From Thermoflexus sp042408815 (lineage in GTDB: Bacteria; Chloroflexota; Anaerolineae; Thermoflexales; Thermoflexaceae): a DNA stretch of 64,000 nucleotides. The notes beneath the pieces are model-generated. The model was not told the DNA's origin, did not search any database, and worked only from the letters and a program-made list of their open reading frames with translations. Positions 53,069 to 60,972 of this stretch are shown here, piece after piece (positions within the stretch are counted from its first letter, which is position 1; every line of letters starts with the position of its first letter). Location: NCBI RefSeq assembly GCF_042408815.1, contig NZ_JBHOQR010000025.1, forward strand, positions 124,001 to 188,000, given 5' to 3'. Position numbers and translations under genes: made by a program.

Positions 53069-53097
53069 TTGGTTTCGCGCCCCGGACCCTTTATAAT
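53069..53097 (+). promoter_or_regulatory. Promoter of the clpC gene
   Basis: TTGGTT (53069-53074), a 17-bp spacer and a perfect TATAAT (53092-53097) precede a leader of roughly 185 nt. The leader contains GC-rich dyads, for example around 53128-53166, and no CIRCE element. Confidence 0.55.
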
Positions 53098-53287
53098 GAG
53101 GTGGGACAGTCCAACTCGGCGTAGTCCCGGGGCTCTCATGTGGATGCTGATCCATAGAGCCGGGATCGTGGGGGGGTGCCTGGCGAGACCCTCTGGATTC
53201 TGGGAAAAAGAGGGGGATGGATCCTGTCTCCCCCGGTGTGGGGGCAACGGTGCAGATTCTATTCCTTGCTAAGGAAGGCTCTCCACG

Positions 53288-55762
53288 ATGATGCGCTTCG
53301 ATCATTTCACGGAACGGGCTCAGGATGCGGCGGCGAGGGCCTATGAGATCCTCCAGCGCTACGGTCACAACCAGGTGGATACGGAGCATCTCCTGCTGGC
53401 CCTCCTGGAACAGCCGGATGGTGTGGTGCCGCAGCTGCTTCAGCGCATGGGGATCAGCGTAGACTGGATGCGGGGTCGGCTGGACGAGGTGCTCCGGGCC
53501 AGCCCGCGCGCCTCGATTTACGGCTTCGGTGGCACCGGCCAGGTGTTCATCACCCCCCGGGTGAAGCGCATCCTGGACCTGGCCAACGAGGAGGCGCGCC
53601 GCCTGGGGGATGATTACATCTCCACCGAGCATCTCTTCCTAGCCATTGCCACCGAGCGGAACACTCCCGCGGCCCGCGTTCTGATGGATGCCGGCGTGAC
53701 CCGAGATCGGATCTATGAGGCCATCAAGGATCTGCGGGGCGGGGCCCGGGTGACCGATCCGGGGGCGGAGGGCCGTTACCGGATGCTGGATCGCTATGGG
53801 CGGGATCTCACCCGGCTAGCCCGCCAGGGGAAGCTGGATCCGGTGATCAACCGGGAAGCGGAGATCCTGCGGGTGATCCAGGTGCTGTGCCGGCGAACCA
53901 AGAACAACCCAGTGCTGATCGGCGATGCGGGGGTCGGGAAGACGGCCATTGTGGAGGGGCTGGCCCAGCGGATCGTCGCCAACGACGTCCCGGAGCTGTT
54001 GATGGGCAAACGCATCGTGCAGCTGGACCTGGCGGCCATGGTGGCCGGGGCGCGGTTCCGGGGTGAGTTCGAAGAGCGCCTGAAGGCGGTGATCGAGGAG
54101 GTGCAACGAGCGGAGGGAGAGATCATTCTCTTCATCGATGAGATCCACACGGTGGTGGGCGCGGGGGCGGCCTCCGGAGCTCTGGACGCGGCCTCAATGC
54201 TGAAACCGGCCCTGGCCCGGGGGGAGCTGCGTTGCATCGGCGCCACCACCCTGGATGAGTATCGCAAATACATTGAGAAGGATCCGGCGCTGGAGCGGCG
54301 GTTCGCGCCGATTTTCGTGGAAGAGCCCTCTGTGGAGTCGGCGATCCAGATGCTTCAGGGGCTGCGAGAGCGGTATGAGGCCCATCATCAAGTCCGCATC
54401 AGCGATGAGGCGATTGTCGCCGCTGTCCGTCTTTCCCATCGCTACATCACCGATCGCCGGCTTCCGGACAAGGCCATCGATCTGATTGACGAGGCGGCGG
54501 CCCGGCTGCGGGTGGCCCTGAACACCCTTCCGCCGGAGCTCAAGGCCATCAAGACGGAGATCGAACGCCTGATGCAAGAGGAGGAACATGCCGGGTTGAA
54601 CCGGGATTACGAACGGGCGGCGCAGATCCGCATGCGCCGCCTGCGCCTTCAAAAGGAGTTCGAGGCGCGTCGGGCGCAATGGCAGCGGGAGCGCAACCTG
54701 GATGAGGTGGTTTCCGAAGAGGATGTGGCCCAGGTGGTGGCGGCCTGGACGGGCATCCCGGTGGCCCAGGTGATGGAGACGGAGGCGGAGAAGCTGCTCC
54801 ATATGGCGGAGCGGCTGCGGGAGCGGGTGGTGGGCCAGGACGAAGCCATCGCCGTGGTGGCGGACGCCATCCGTCGGGCCCGGGCGGGCCTGAAGGATCC
54901 CCGGCGGCCCATTGGCTCCTTCCTGTTCCTGGGGCCCACCGGCGTGGGGAAGACCGAGCTGGCGAAGGCGTTGGCGGAATACCTCTTCGGCGACGAGGAT
55001 GCCCTGGTCCGGCTGGATATGAGCGAATACCGCGAATACCATACCGTTTCCCGCCTCTTCGGGGCGCCGCCAGGGTATGTGGGCTATGAGGAAGGCGGGC
55101 AGCTCACCGAGGCGGTGCGCCGGCGGCCTTACCGGGTGATCCTGTTCGATGAGATCGAGAAGGCTCATCCCGATGTGTGGAACGCCCTGCTCCAGATCCT
55201 GGACGATGGCCGTCTGACGGATGGTCAGGGCCACACCGTGGATTTCCGGAATACGATCATTATCATGACCTCCAATGTGGGCACCGAGCATCTCCGCCGC
55301 AGCGCCACCATCGGATTCCTTCCGGCGACCTCCGAGCGGGAGCGCATGGAGGAGCGACAGCGGATCGAACGAGCGCTCCGCGAGACCTTCCGGCCGGAAT
55401 TCCTGAACCGGATCGACGAAATCGTGATCTTCAACCGGTTGACGCCGGAGCATGTGATGCAGATCGTGGACATCCAGATGCGTCAGATCCAGACCCGCCT
55501 GGCCGAGCATGGGCTGCAGGTGGTCCTCACCGAGGCTGCCCGCCGTTGGCTGGCCGAAGCGGGCTACGATCCCGCTTTCGGCGCGCGCCCACTCAAGCGA
55601 GTGCTCCAGAAACATGTGGAGAGCCCCCTGGCGGTGCGGTTGCTTCGCGGGGAATTCCGGCCGGGTGACGGGATCGTCGTCGATGTGGGGGAGCAGGGGT
55701 TGATCTTCCAGCGGCAACCGGCGGAGGCGCTTCCGCTGGTGGAGCGGGTGCCGCAGGTGTAG
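53288..55762 (+). CDS. clpC: ClpC-type AAA+ unfoldase (ATP-dependent Clp protease ATP-binding subunit)
   Basis: An 824-residue two-ring AAA+ unfoldase. Clp_N double repeat at about 4-145 (FTERAQDAAARAYEI, DDYISTEHLFLAI); first AAA+ with Walker A GDAGVGKT (about 212) and Walker B LFIDEIH (about 280); a short middle domain with a UVR-like helix (DYERAAQIRMRRLRL), which marks ClpC rather than ClpB; second AAA+ with GPTGVGKT (about 548), and the IGF tripeptide (about 674) used to dock ClpP. The C-terminal D2-small domain ends in VVDVGEQGLIF. clpP and mcsAB/ctsR are not adjacent. Confidence 0.94.
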   Translation: MMRFDHFTERAQDAAARAYEILQRYGHNQVDTEHLLLALLEQPDGVVPQLLQRMGISVDWMRGRLDEVLRASPRASIYGFGGTGQVFITPRVKRILDLANEEARRLGDDYISTEHLFLAIATERNTPAARVLMDAGVTRDRIYEAIKDLRGGARVTDPGAEGRYRMLDRYGRDLTRLARQGKLDPVINREAEILRVIQVLCRRTKNNPVLIGDAGVGKTAIVEGLAQRIVANDVPELLMGKRIVQLDLAAMVAGARFRGEFEERLKAVIEEVQRAEGEIILFIDEIHTVVGAGAASGALDAASMLKPALARGELRCIGATTLDEYRKYIEKDPALERRFAPIFVEEPSVESAIQMLQGLRERYEAHHQVRISDEAIVAAVRLSHRYITDRRLPDKAIDLIDEAAARLRVALNTLPPELKAIKTEIERLMQEEEHAGLNRDYERAAQIRMRRLRLQKEFEARRAQWQRERNLDEVVSEEDVAQVVAAWTGIPVAQVMETEAEKLLHMAERLRERVVGQDEAIAVVADAIRRARAGLKDPRRPIGSFLFLGPTGVGKTELAKALAEYLFGDEDALVRLDMSEYREYHTVSRLFGAPPGYVGYEEGGQLTEAVRRRPYRVILFDEIEKAHPDVWNALLQILDDGRLTDGQGHTVDFRNTIIIMTSNVGTEHLRRSATIGFLPATSERERMEERQRIERALRETFRPEFLNRIDEIVIFNRLTPEHVMQIVDIQMRQIQTRLAEHGLQVVLTEAARRWLAEAGYDPAFGARPLKRVLQKHVESPLAVRLLRGEFRPGDGIVVDVGEQGLIFQRQPAEALPLVERVPQV

Positions 55763-55802
55763 GAGGCGGAGAGCCACGGATTCGGTTCCCCATCGGATCC
55801 GG

Positions 55803-56288
55803 ATGCGATCCATGCCGTTTTTGATCGATGGGCACAATCTGATCGGGGCGATGCCGGATCTCCGGCTGGAGGATCCGAATGATGAGGCGCGCCTGGTGGA
55901 GCGGCTCCAGCGCCTGGCAATGCGGACAGGGCGGCGGATCACGGTGGTGTTCGATCGGGGCGCTCCGGGCGGCGCTTCCGCCCTCTCTCGGGGCGGGGTG
56001 ACGGTGCGCTTCGCTTCCTCCGGCGTAACGGCGGATGAGCTCCTGATCCGGCAGATTCGATCGGAGCGCAACCCCCGGGGGTTGATCGTTGTTTCCTCGG
56101 ATCGGAGCGTGCAGGAGGCAGCCCGGCGTTACGGCGCGTCCGTCTGGTCCGCCATAAAGTTCCTGACTTATATGCGGCGCCAGCTGGGGGAAGCCGCCTC
56201 GGTGACGGACGCAGAGGAAGAGAAGCCGGGCCAGGTCGATCCGACGGAGCTGGAATACTGGCTGCGGTTGTTCCAGGGAAAGTGTTAA
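55803..56288 (+). CDS. YacP-like NYN-domain RNase
   Basis: A 161-residue NYN/PIN-fold protein. The opening FLIDGHNLIG has the first catalytic Asp; TVVFDRGAPGG and LIVVSSDRSVQEAARRYGA supply the later acidic residues typical of YacP/Rae1-like ribonucleases. B. subtilis Rae1 cleaves mRNA on the ribosome; equivalence is inference. ATG codons at 55803 and 55812 are both possible starts; the latter matches the usual MPxLIDGHN form. It lies 40 bp after clpC. Confidence 0.82.
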   Translation: MRSMPFLIDGHNLIGAMPDLRLEDPNDEARLVERLQRLAMRTGRRITVVFDRGAPGGASALSRGGVTVRFASSGVTADELLIRQIRSERNPRGLIVVSSDRSVQEAARRYGASVWSAIKFLTYMRRQLGEAASVTDAEEEKPGQVDPTELEYWLRLFQGKC

Positions 56289-56413
56289 GCCATGCCGGCG
56301 GCCCAGCAGACGGCCTAGGAGGCCGAAGAGGGGAGGAGATGGGGGAGATTCTCTCCCTTCCCGGGCCTTGTCCGCGAATTCGGACTTGAAACCATCCCGG
56401 TAGGAGGCGCTCG

Positions 56414-56638
56414 ATGTTCGAAGACATCCGCCAGCACCTTTCAGAGGTTCCGGAGGGGGAGATCATCGAGGAGAGCCAGGAGGAGCGTTCTTCCTCCTCT
56501 TTGCTGAATCGCCTTTCCTCCTTTTCCCAGCGACTGACTCCCTCCCAGCGCCTGGTCCTGCTGGGGCTGCTGTTGATCGATCTGTTCCTGCTGGGGTTCT
56601 TCCTCCTCCTTGTTGCCGGAGCCCTTCGCCTGGGATGA
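56414..56638 (+). CDS. Small single-span membrane protein of unknown function
   Basis: A 74-residue protein: an acidic, Ser/Glu-rich cytoplasmic-type N-terminus (EGEIIEESQEERSSSS) and one C-terminal transmembrane helix (LVLLGLLLIDLFLLGFFLLL). No family recognised. A very good ribosome-binding site, TAGGAGGC, precedes the ATG, which supports it being real. It lies between the YacP-like gene and an independently promoted small gene. Confidence 0.65.
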   Translation: MFEDIRQHLSEVPEGEIIEESQEERSSSSLLNRLSSFSQRLTPSQRLVLLGLLLIDLFLLGFFLLLVAGALRLG

Positions 56639-56652
56639 AGCCTGGCCTCGTT

Positions 56653-56682
56653 TTGCCGGGGGTGGTCCGGGTTTGCTACAAT
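56653..56682 (+). promoter_or_regulatory. Promoter of the 103-residue protein gene
   Basis: TTGCCG (56653-56658), an 18-bp spacer and extended -10 TGC-TACAAT (56674-56682) lie 63 bp before the ATG at 56746. Confidence 0.55.
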
Positions 56683-56745
56683 AGAATCAACCTGAGCCTG
56701 TGGTACCGGTCCGGGAGCCTCCGTGCGAATGGAGGGAGCGCTGCG

Positions 56746-57057
56746 ATGGCGGAGATGGTGAAGCTGCTGATGGCCTGGGATATCAAGCCCGGCCACGAGC
56801 AGGAATACTTTGAGTTCATCGTCCGGGAGTTCGCGCCGGGGATGATGCGCCTGGGGATGGAGCCCACAGACGCTTGGTATACGATGTATGGGGAGGGCCC
56901 CCAGATCCTCACCGGCGCCATCGCCCAGGATATGGAAACCCTGCAGCGCATCCTGGCCAGCCCGGAGTGGCAGGAGCTGAAGAAGAAGCTCTTCCGCCAC
57001 GTCCGCAACTATAAGGAGAAAATCGTCCGGGCGACCGGCCGCTTTCAAGTCCTCTGA
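56746..57057 (+). CDS. Small ferredoxin-like-fold protein of unknown function (dimeric alpha-beta barrel type)
   Basis: A 103-residue protein starting MAEMVKLLMAWDIKPGHEQ and containing EYFEFIVREFAPGMMRLGM, WYTMYGEGPQILTGAIAQD and a basic C-terminal helix (EWQELKKKLFRHVRNYKEKI). The pattern of beta strand, helix, two strands, helix resembles NIPSNAP/ABM-type small proteins, but no specific activity can be named. Start chosen because ATGGAGGGAGCG precedes it; an upstream in-frame extension to 56635 lacks support and covers the promoter. Confidence 0.7.
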   Translation: MAEMVKLLMAWDIKPGHEQEYFEFIVREFAPGMMRLGMEPTDAWYTMYGEGPQILTGAIAQDMETLQRILASPEWQELKKKLFRHVRNYKEKIVRATGRFQVL

Positions 57058-57149
57058 ACGCCGGGATCCAGTGGTCTCCGATCGGACTCCTACGCTCAAT
57101 GAGCGGGGTTCAGCGCGGCCCGGCGCAGGAATCGAGCGGGAGTTTCGGA

Positions 57150-57404
57150 AAGGCGGGGAAGGGGAGGAGTAGGCGCAGGCGGCGACGCCAGCGAGGGGGG
57201 ATCGGTGCAAGCCCCTGTCGTTCGCCGCGCTGAAGGTCGCCCCGGAGCCGGTCGGGTGAACGCCGGAAGCCCCGGCCTCAGCCCGACCCGGGCGCTGCCC
57301 GTTACCGCAGCCCGAGGGCGGGGGGATCGTCCATCCCCCTGAAGCAAGGTGGTACCGCGGGAGGTCCGCCCCCTCTCGTCCTTGGGACGGGAGGGGGCGT
57401 TTTT
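57150..57404 (+). ncRNA. T-box riboswitch controlling valS
   Basis: The leader has the conserved T-box parts in order. AGTA (57168-57171) forms the specifier-side S-turn. GGTGCAAG is in the stem I distal loop. GAAGGTCGC contains a candidate GTC valine specifier (57236-57238), with 5' and 3' strands pairing through GCGGCGA/TCGCCGC. The T-box proper is AAGGTGGTACCGCGG (57346-57360), whose TGGT can pair with an uncharged tRNA ACCA end. A competing terminator hairpin follows (57367-57399, 15-bp stem, loop TTG) with TTTTT. Uncharged tRNA-Val would stabilise the antiterminator and switch valS on. The exact 5' end is uncertain. Confidence 0.88.
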
Positions 57405-57434
57405 ATGCAGCGAGGCACCATGAGGAGGTGGCGG

Positions 57435-60152
57435 ATGACGGCGAAGGGGATGGTCCTTCCCAAAACCTTCAACCCCCAGGAGATCGAGGAGCCGATTTAT
57501 CAATGGTGGGAGCAGCGGGGTTTCTTCACGCCGCGCATCGACCCCGCCCAGCGGCCCTTCGTGATCTCCATGCCTCCGCCTAACGTCACCGGGGAGCTCC
57601 ATATGGGCCACGCCATGTTCGTGACCCTGGAAGACCTCATGATCCGCTACCACCGGATGAAAGGGGAGCCCACCCTCTGGGTGCCCGGGACAGATCACGC
57701 GGGCATCGCTACCCAGGTGATGGTGGAGCGGGAGATCGCGAAGGAAGGCCTCACCCGGCGCCAACTGGGCCGGGAGCGCTTCCTGGAGCGAGTGTGGGCC
57801 TGGAAAGAGAAATACGGGGGCACCATCACCCGCCAGCTCCGCCGGCTTGGAGCCTCCTGTGACTGGACCCGGGAACGGTTCACGATGGACCCGGTTTACT
57901 CCCGGGCGGTGCGCGAGGCCTTTGTTCGCCTATACGAGCGGGGCCTGATCTACCGTGGGGAATACCTGATCAACTGGTGCCCCCGTTGCGAGACCGCCCT
58001 CTCGGATCTCGAGGTGGAACGGGAAGAGGAAGAAGAGGGTTTCCTCTATTACATCCGCTATCCCCTCCTGGGGAACGGGTGGGAGGGACCGACCGCGCCA
58101 TGGGGCAGCGGCCGATGGGCCGAGGGCGCGCGGGATTTCATCACAGTGGCCACTACCCGGCCGGAAACCCTGCTCGGGGACACCGCCGTGGCGGTGCATC
58201 CGGAGGATGAGCGTTACGCCCACTGGGTGGGCCGGATCGCGGTGCTGCCGGCCCTGGGCCGTCGCCTCCCGATCATCGCTGACCCAGCGGTGGATCGGGA
58301 GTTCGGGACCGGCGCGGTGAAGGTCACCCCCGGGCACGACCCGACGGACTATGAGATCGGGGAGCGGCACGGGTTGCCCCGCATCAACGTGATGAACCCG
58401 GACGCCACCATCCATGCGAACGGCGGTCCCTACGCCGGGATGGACCGCTTCCGGGCCCGCGAGGCCATCGTGGCCGATCTGCAACGGGAAGGGCTGCTGG
58501 AGAAGATCGAGCCCCATCGCTACGCCCCGGGCCGCTGCCAGCGCTGCGGCACCATCGTGGAGCCTCTGCTCTCCCTCCAGTGGTTCGTCAACGTGAAGCC
58601 GCTGGCCGAGGAGGCGATCCGGGCGGTGAAGGAGGGCCGCATCCGCATCCTCCCCGAGCGCTTCGAGAAGGACTACTTCCGCTGGCTGGAGAACATCCGC
58701 CCCTGGTGCATCAGCCGCCAGCTGTGGTGGGGGCACCGCATCCCAGCATGGTATTGTAACGATTGCGGGCATATCACGGTGGCCCGGGAGGATCCCGCCG
58801 TCTGCGCCCGCTGCGGGAGTGCCCGGATCCGCCAGGACGAGGACGTGCTGGACACTTGGTTCTCTTCCGCCCTCTGGCCCTTCGCCACCCTGGGCTGGCC
58901 GGACGATACGGAAGATCTGCGTTATTTTTATCCGACCACCGTGATGGAGACCGGCTACGACATCCTGTTCTTCTGGGTGGCGCGGATGGTGATGATGGGC
59001 CTGGCTATGACCGGCGAGGTCCCTTTCCGCATCGTCTACCTTCACGGCCTGGTGCGGGATGAGAAGGGCGAGAAGATGAGCAAGACGAAGGGCAACGTCA
59101 TCGACCCCCTGGTGGTGATCCGGGATTATGGGGCGGACGCGCTACGCTTCACCCTGGCCACTGGCTCCACGCCGGGCAACGACATGCGCCTCTCCCTCCA
59201 GCGGGTGGAGGGAAGCCGCAACTTCGCCAATAAGCTCTGGAACGCGGCCCGCTTCATCCTGGGGACGCTCTCCGGGCCAGTGCCACGCCCTTCCTGGGAT
59301 GACCCTGCGCTCACCCTGCCGGACCGCTGGATCCTTTCCCGTTACCATCGCACGGTGGCGGCGGTGACCCAGGCGCTGGAGGAGTTCGACTTCGGGGAGG
59401 CTGGGCGGCGGATCCACGAATTCACCTGGGATGAGTTCTGCGACTGGTATATCGAGATGGCCAAGGAGCCCCTCTACCGAGGGTCCGCCGCCGATGCCAC
59501 GCGCACCCAGGGGATCCTGGTCTACGTCCTGGATGGGATTCTGCGGCTGTTGCATCCTTTCATGCCTTTCATCACGGAGGCTCTGTGGGGATATCTCCGG
59601 CGAGCGGGGGCGGTGGACGGGGCGGAGGCGCTGATCGTGGCGGCCTGGCCGACCCCCGGGCCGGTTGATGAGGTGGCGGAAGCGGCGATGCAGGCGCTGA
59701 TCGAGATCGTTCGCATCATCCGGAACGCCCGGGAGGAGCATCGGGTGCCTTCCGATCGGCGGATCCCAGCGTGGATTGCCGCGGGGGAGCTCCAGCCGGT
59801 CCTGGAGGCACACCGGAGCCTGTTGGCCTCGCTGGCCCGGCTGGATCCGGACCGGCTGGTGCTGGCCGTGGACCTGACGGAGCCTCCGGCCGATGCCCGG
59901 GTTTATCCGGCGGGACCGGTTCGGATCTATCTGTCCATCGCCGGCATGGTGGACCGCGCGGCGGAGCGGGCCCGGCTGGAGCGAGAGCTGGCGGATCTCG
60001 AGGCCCGGATCGCGAAGGCAGAGGCGCTCCTGGCCTCGGAGTTCTCCCGCCGGGCGCCGGCTCATGTGGTGGAAAAGGAGCGCTGCAAGCTGGAGGAGCT
60101 CAAAGCCCGGCGAGAGCAGCTGCGGGCGGAATGGGAACGCCTGCGGGAATAA
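57435..60152 (+). CDS. valS: Valyl-tRNA synthetase
   Basis: A 905-residue class I aminoacyl-tRNA synthetase. The HIGH-type motif is PPPNVTGELHMGHAM, then PGTDHAGIATQ, the editing (CP1) domain with TTRPETLLGDTAV and DPTDYEIG, the WISRQLWWGHRIPAW-like region, the KMSKS motif as KMSKTKGN, and a C-terminal coiled-coil arm (RELADLEARIAKAEAL) that binds tRNA. Three ATGs are available; 57435 is chosen because AGGAGG lies 6 nt upstream, beyond the T-box terminator. Controlled by the T-box upstream. Confidence 0.96.
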   Translation: MTAKGMVLPKTFNPQEIEEPIYQWWEQRGFFTPRIDPAQRPFVISMPPPNVTGELHMGHAMFVTLEDLMIRYHRMKGEPTLWVPGTDHAGIATQVMVEREIAKEGLTRRQLGRERFLERVWAWKEKYGGTITRQLRRLGASCDWTRERFTMDPVYSRAVREAFVRLYERGLIYRGEYLINWCPRCETALSDLEVEREEEEEGFLYYIRYPLLGNGWEGPTAPWGSGRWAEGARDFITVATTRPETLLGDTAVAVHPEDERYAHWVGRIAVLPALGRRLPIIADPAVDREFGTGAVKVTPGHDPTDYEIGERHGLPRINVMNPDATIHANGGPYAGMDRFRAREAIVADLQREGLLEKIEPHRYAPGRCQRCGTIVEPLLSLQWFVNVKPLAEEAIRAVKEGRIRILPERFEKDYFRWLENIRPWCISRQLWWGHRIPAWYCNDCGHITVAREDPAVCARCGSARIRQDEDVLDTWFSSALWPFATLGWPDDTEDLRYFYPTTVMETGYDILFFWVARMVMMGLAMTGEVPFRIVYLHGLVRDEKGEKMSKTKGNVIDPLVVIRDYGADALRFTLATGSTPGNDMRLSLQRVEGSRNFANKLWNAARFILGTLSGPVPRPSWDDPALTLPDRWILSRYHRTVAAVTQALEEFDFGEAGRRIHEFTWDEFCDWYIEMAKEPLYRGSAADATRTQGILVYVLDGILRLLHPFMPFITEALWGYLRRAGAVDGAEALIVAAWPTPGPVDEVAEAAMQALIEIVRIIRNAREEHRVPSDRRIPAWIAAGELQPVLEAHRSLLASLARLDPDRLVLAVDLTEPPADARVYPAGPVRIYLSIAGMVDRAAERARLERELADLEARIAKAEALLASEFSRRAPAHVVEKERCKLEELKARREQLRAEWERLRE

Positions 60153-60181
60153 AAAAGGGGGGACGCTTCTGGGCGTCCCCC
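60151..60181 (-). terminator. Intrinsic terminator of the hsp20 gene
   Basis: Read on the minus strand, a 9-bp stem (60158-60166 with 60173-60181) is followed by six T (60151-60156), 19 bp past the Hsp20 stop. The T-run overlaps the valS stop codon, so the two convergent genes share this hairpin. Confidence 0.8.
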
Positions 60182-60199
60182 TGAGCTTCTCCCGACCCC

Positions 60200-60658
60200 T
60201 CAACGGGCCACCTGCACCTGGATCACCCGCGGCCGGACGGACTCCGCCTTCGGGACTACGAGGTGCAGGACGCCGTTCTCCAGGCGGGCATCGATGTGCT
60301 CCGCGTCGATGGGATCGCCGAACTCAATCGTCCGGGCGAAGCGCCCGCCGGTCCAGTCCCGGCGCAGGACAGCGAGGTTCTTCTCGTTCTCGATCTCCGG
60401 CAGGGCCACCTCCCCGCGGATGGTGAGGGAGGAGCCCAGGGCCTGCACCTCCAGGCTCTCCGGCCGCACACCCGGCATCAGGATGGCCACATGATAGCGG
60501 TCAGGCAGCTCGTAGATGTTCACCGGCAGCCCCACGCCCAGGGCGGTGAACCCGTCGAAGGGCCGCACAAACGCCTGATCGAACAGGCGGTCGATCGCCT
60601 CGCGCAGGGTCATGAACGCCGCGTCGAACGGATCCCGGATCATCAGCTCGCGCGCCAT
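60200..60658 (-). CDS. Small heat-shock protein (Hsp20/alpha-crystallin family)
   Basis: A 152-residue ATP-independent holdase. The alpha-crystallin core runs from about residue 42 (PVNIYELPDRYHVAILMPGV) through RTIEFGDPIDAEHIDARLENG and LHLVVPKAE. A C-terminal IQVQV tail may provide the I/V-x-I/V oligomerisation motif. The ATG at 60658 has a perfect AAAGGAGGTGA; the frame extends upstream without signal. Chaperone function with ClpC and DnaK is expected under heat. Confidence 0.93.
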   Translation of the reverse strand: MARELMIRDPFDAAFMTLREAIDRLFDQAFVRPFDGFTALGVGLPVNIYELPDRYHVAILMPGVRPESLEVQALGSSLTIRGEVALPEIENEKNLAVLRRDWTGGRFARTIEFGDPIDAEHIDARLENGVLHLVVPKAESVRPRVIQVQVAR

Positions 60659-60857
60659 AGGCCTCACCTCCTTTCGGGGGTGGCTTGGCCTGCACCCCTG
60701 AGATTTCCAGCCTTCATCATAGGCGGGAGGCCTAAGAGAAGCGTTAGCGGGAGATAAAAGATCCGCAAACACTGGGTTAAAGGAGGGTCAGCGGGCTCGC
60801 GAACGCATCCCCGATCGGGTTTCGAGGTCATGGGGCGGGCCGGCGAGGCCACCAGAA

Positions 60858-60904
60858 CATTCAAGGCTGCGGGGAGTTCCAGAGGCGCCCCGCAGCCTTG
60901 AATG
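60858..60904. repeat. 17-bp perfect inverted repeat between hsp20 and AOR
   Basis: Arms 60858-60874 and 60888-60904 (core CAAGGCTGCGGGG / CCCCGCAGCCTTG) are perfectly complementary with a 13-nt loop. It lies 69 bp past the AOR stop and about 200 bp upstream of hsp20. No U-tract follows on the minus strand. It may be a terminator-like stabiliser for the AOR transcript. Confidence 0.55.
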
Positions 60905-60972
60905 CCTCTCGGAAAGGACCAGCGACATAAACCCCTGACCGGGTACGATGAGGAATCCCTGCCGGACGTTTC

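Noticed and set aside
53098..53287. CIRCE/HrcA operator upstream of clpC
   Set aside because: No TTAGCACTC-N9-GAGTGCTAA or close variant is present.
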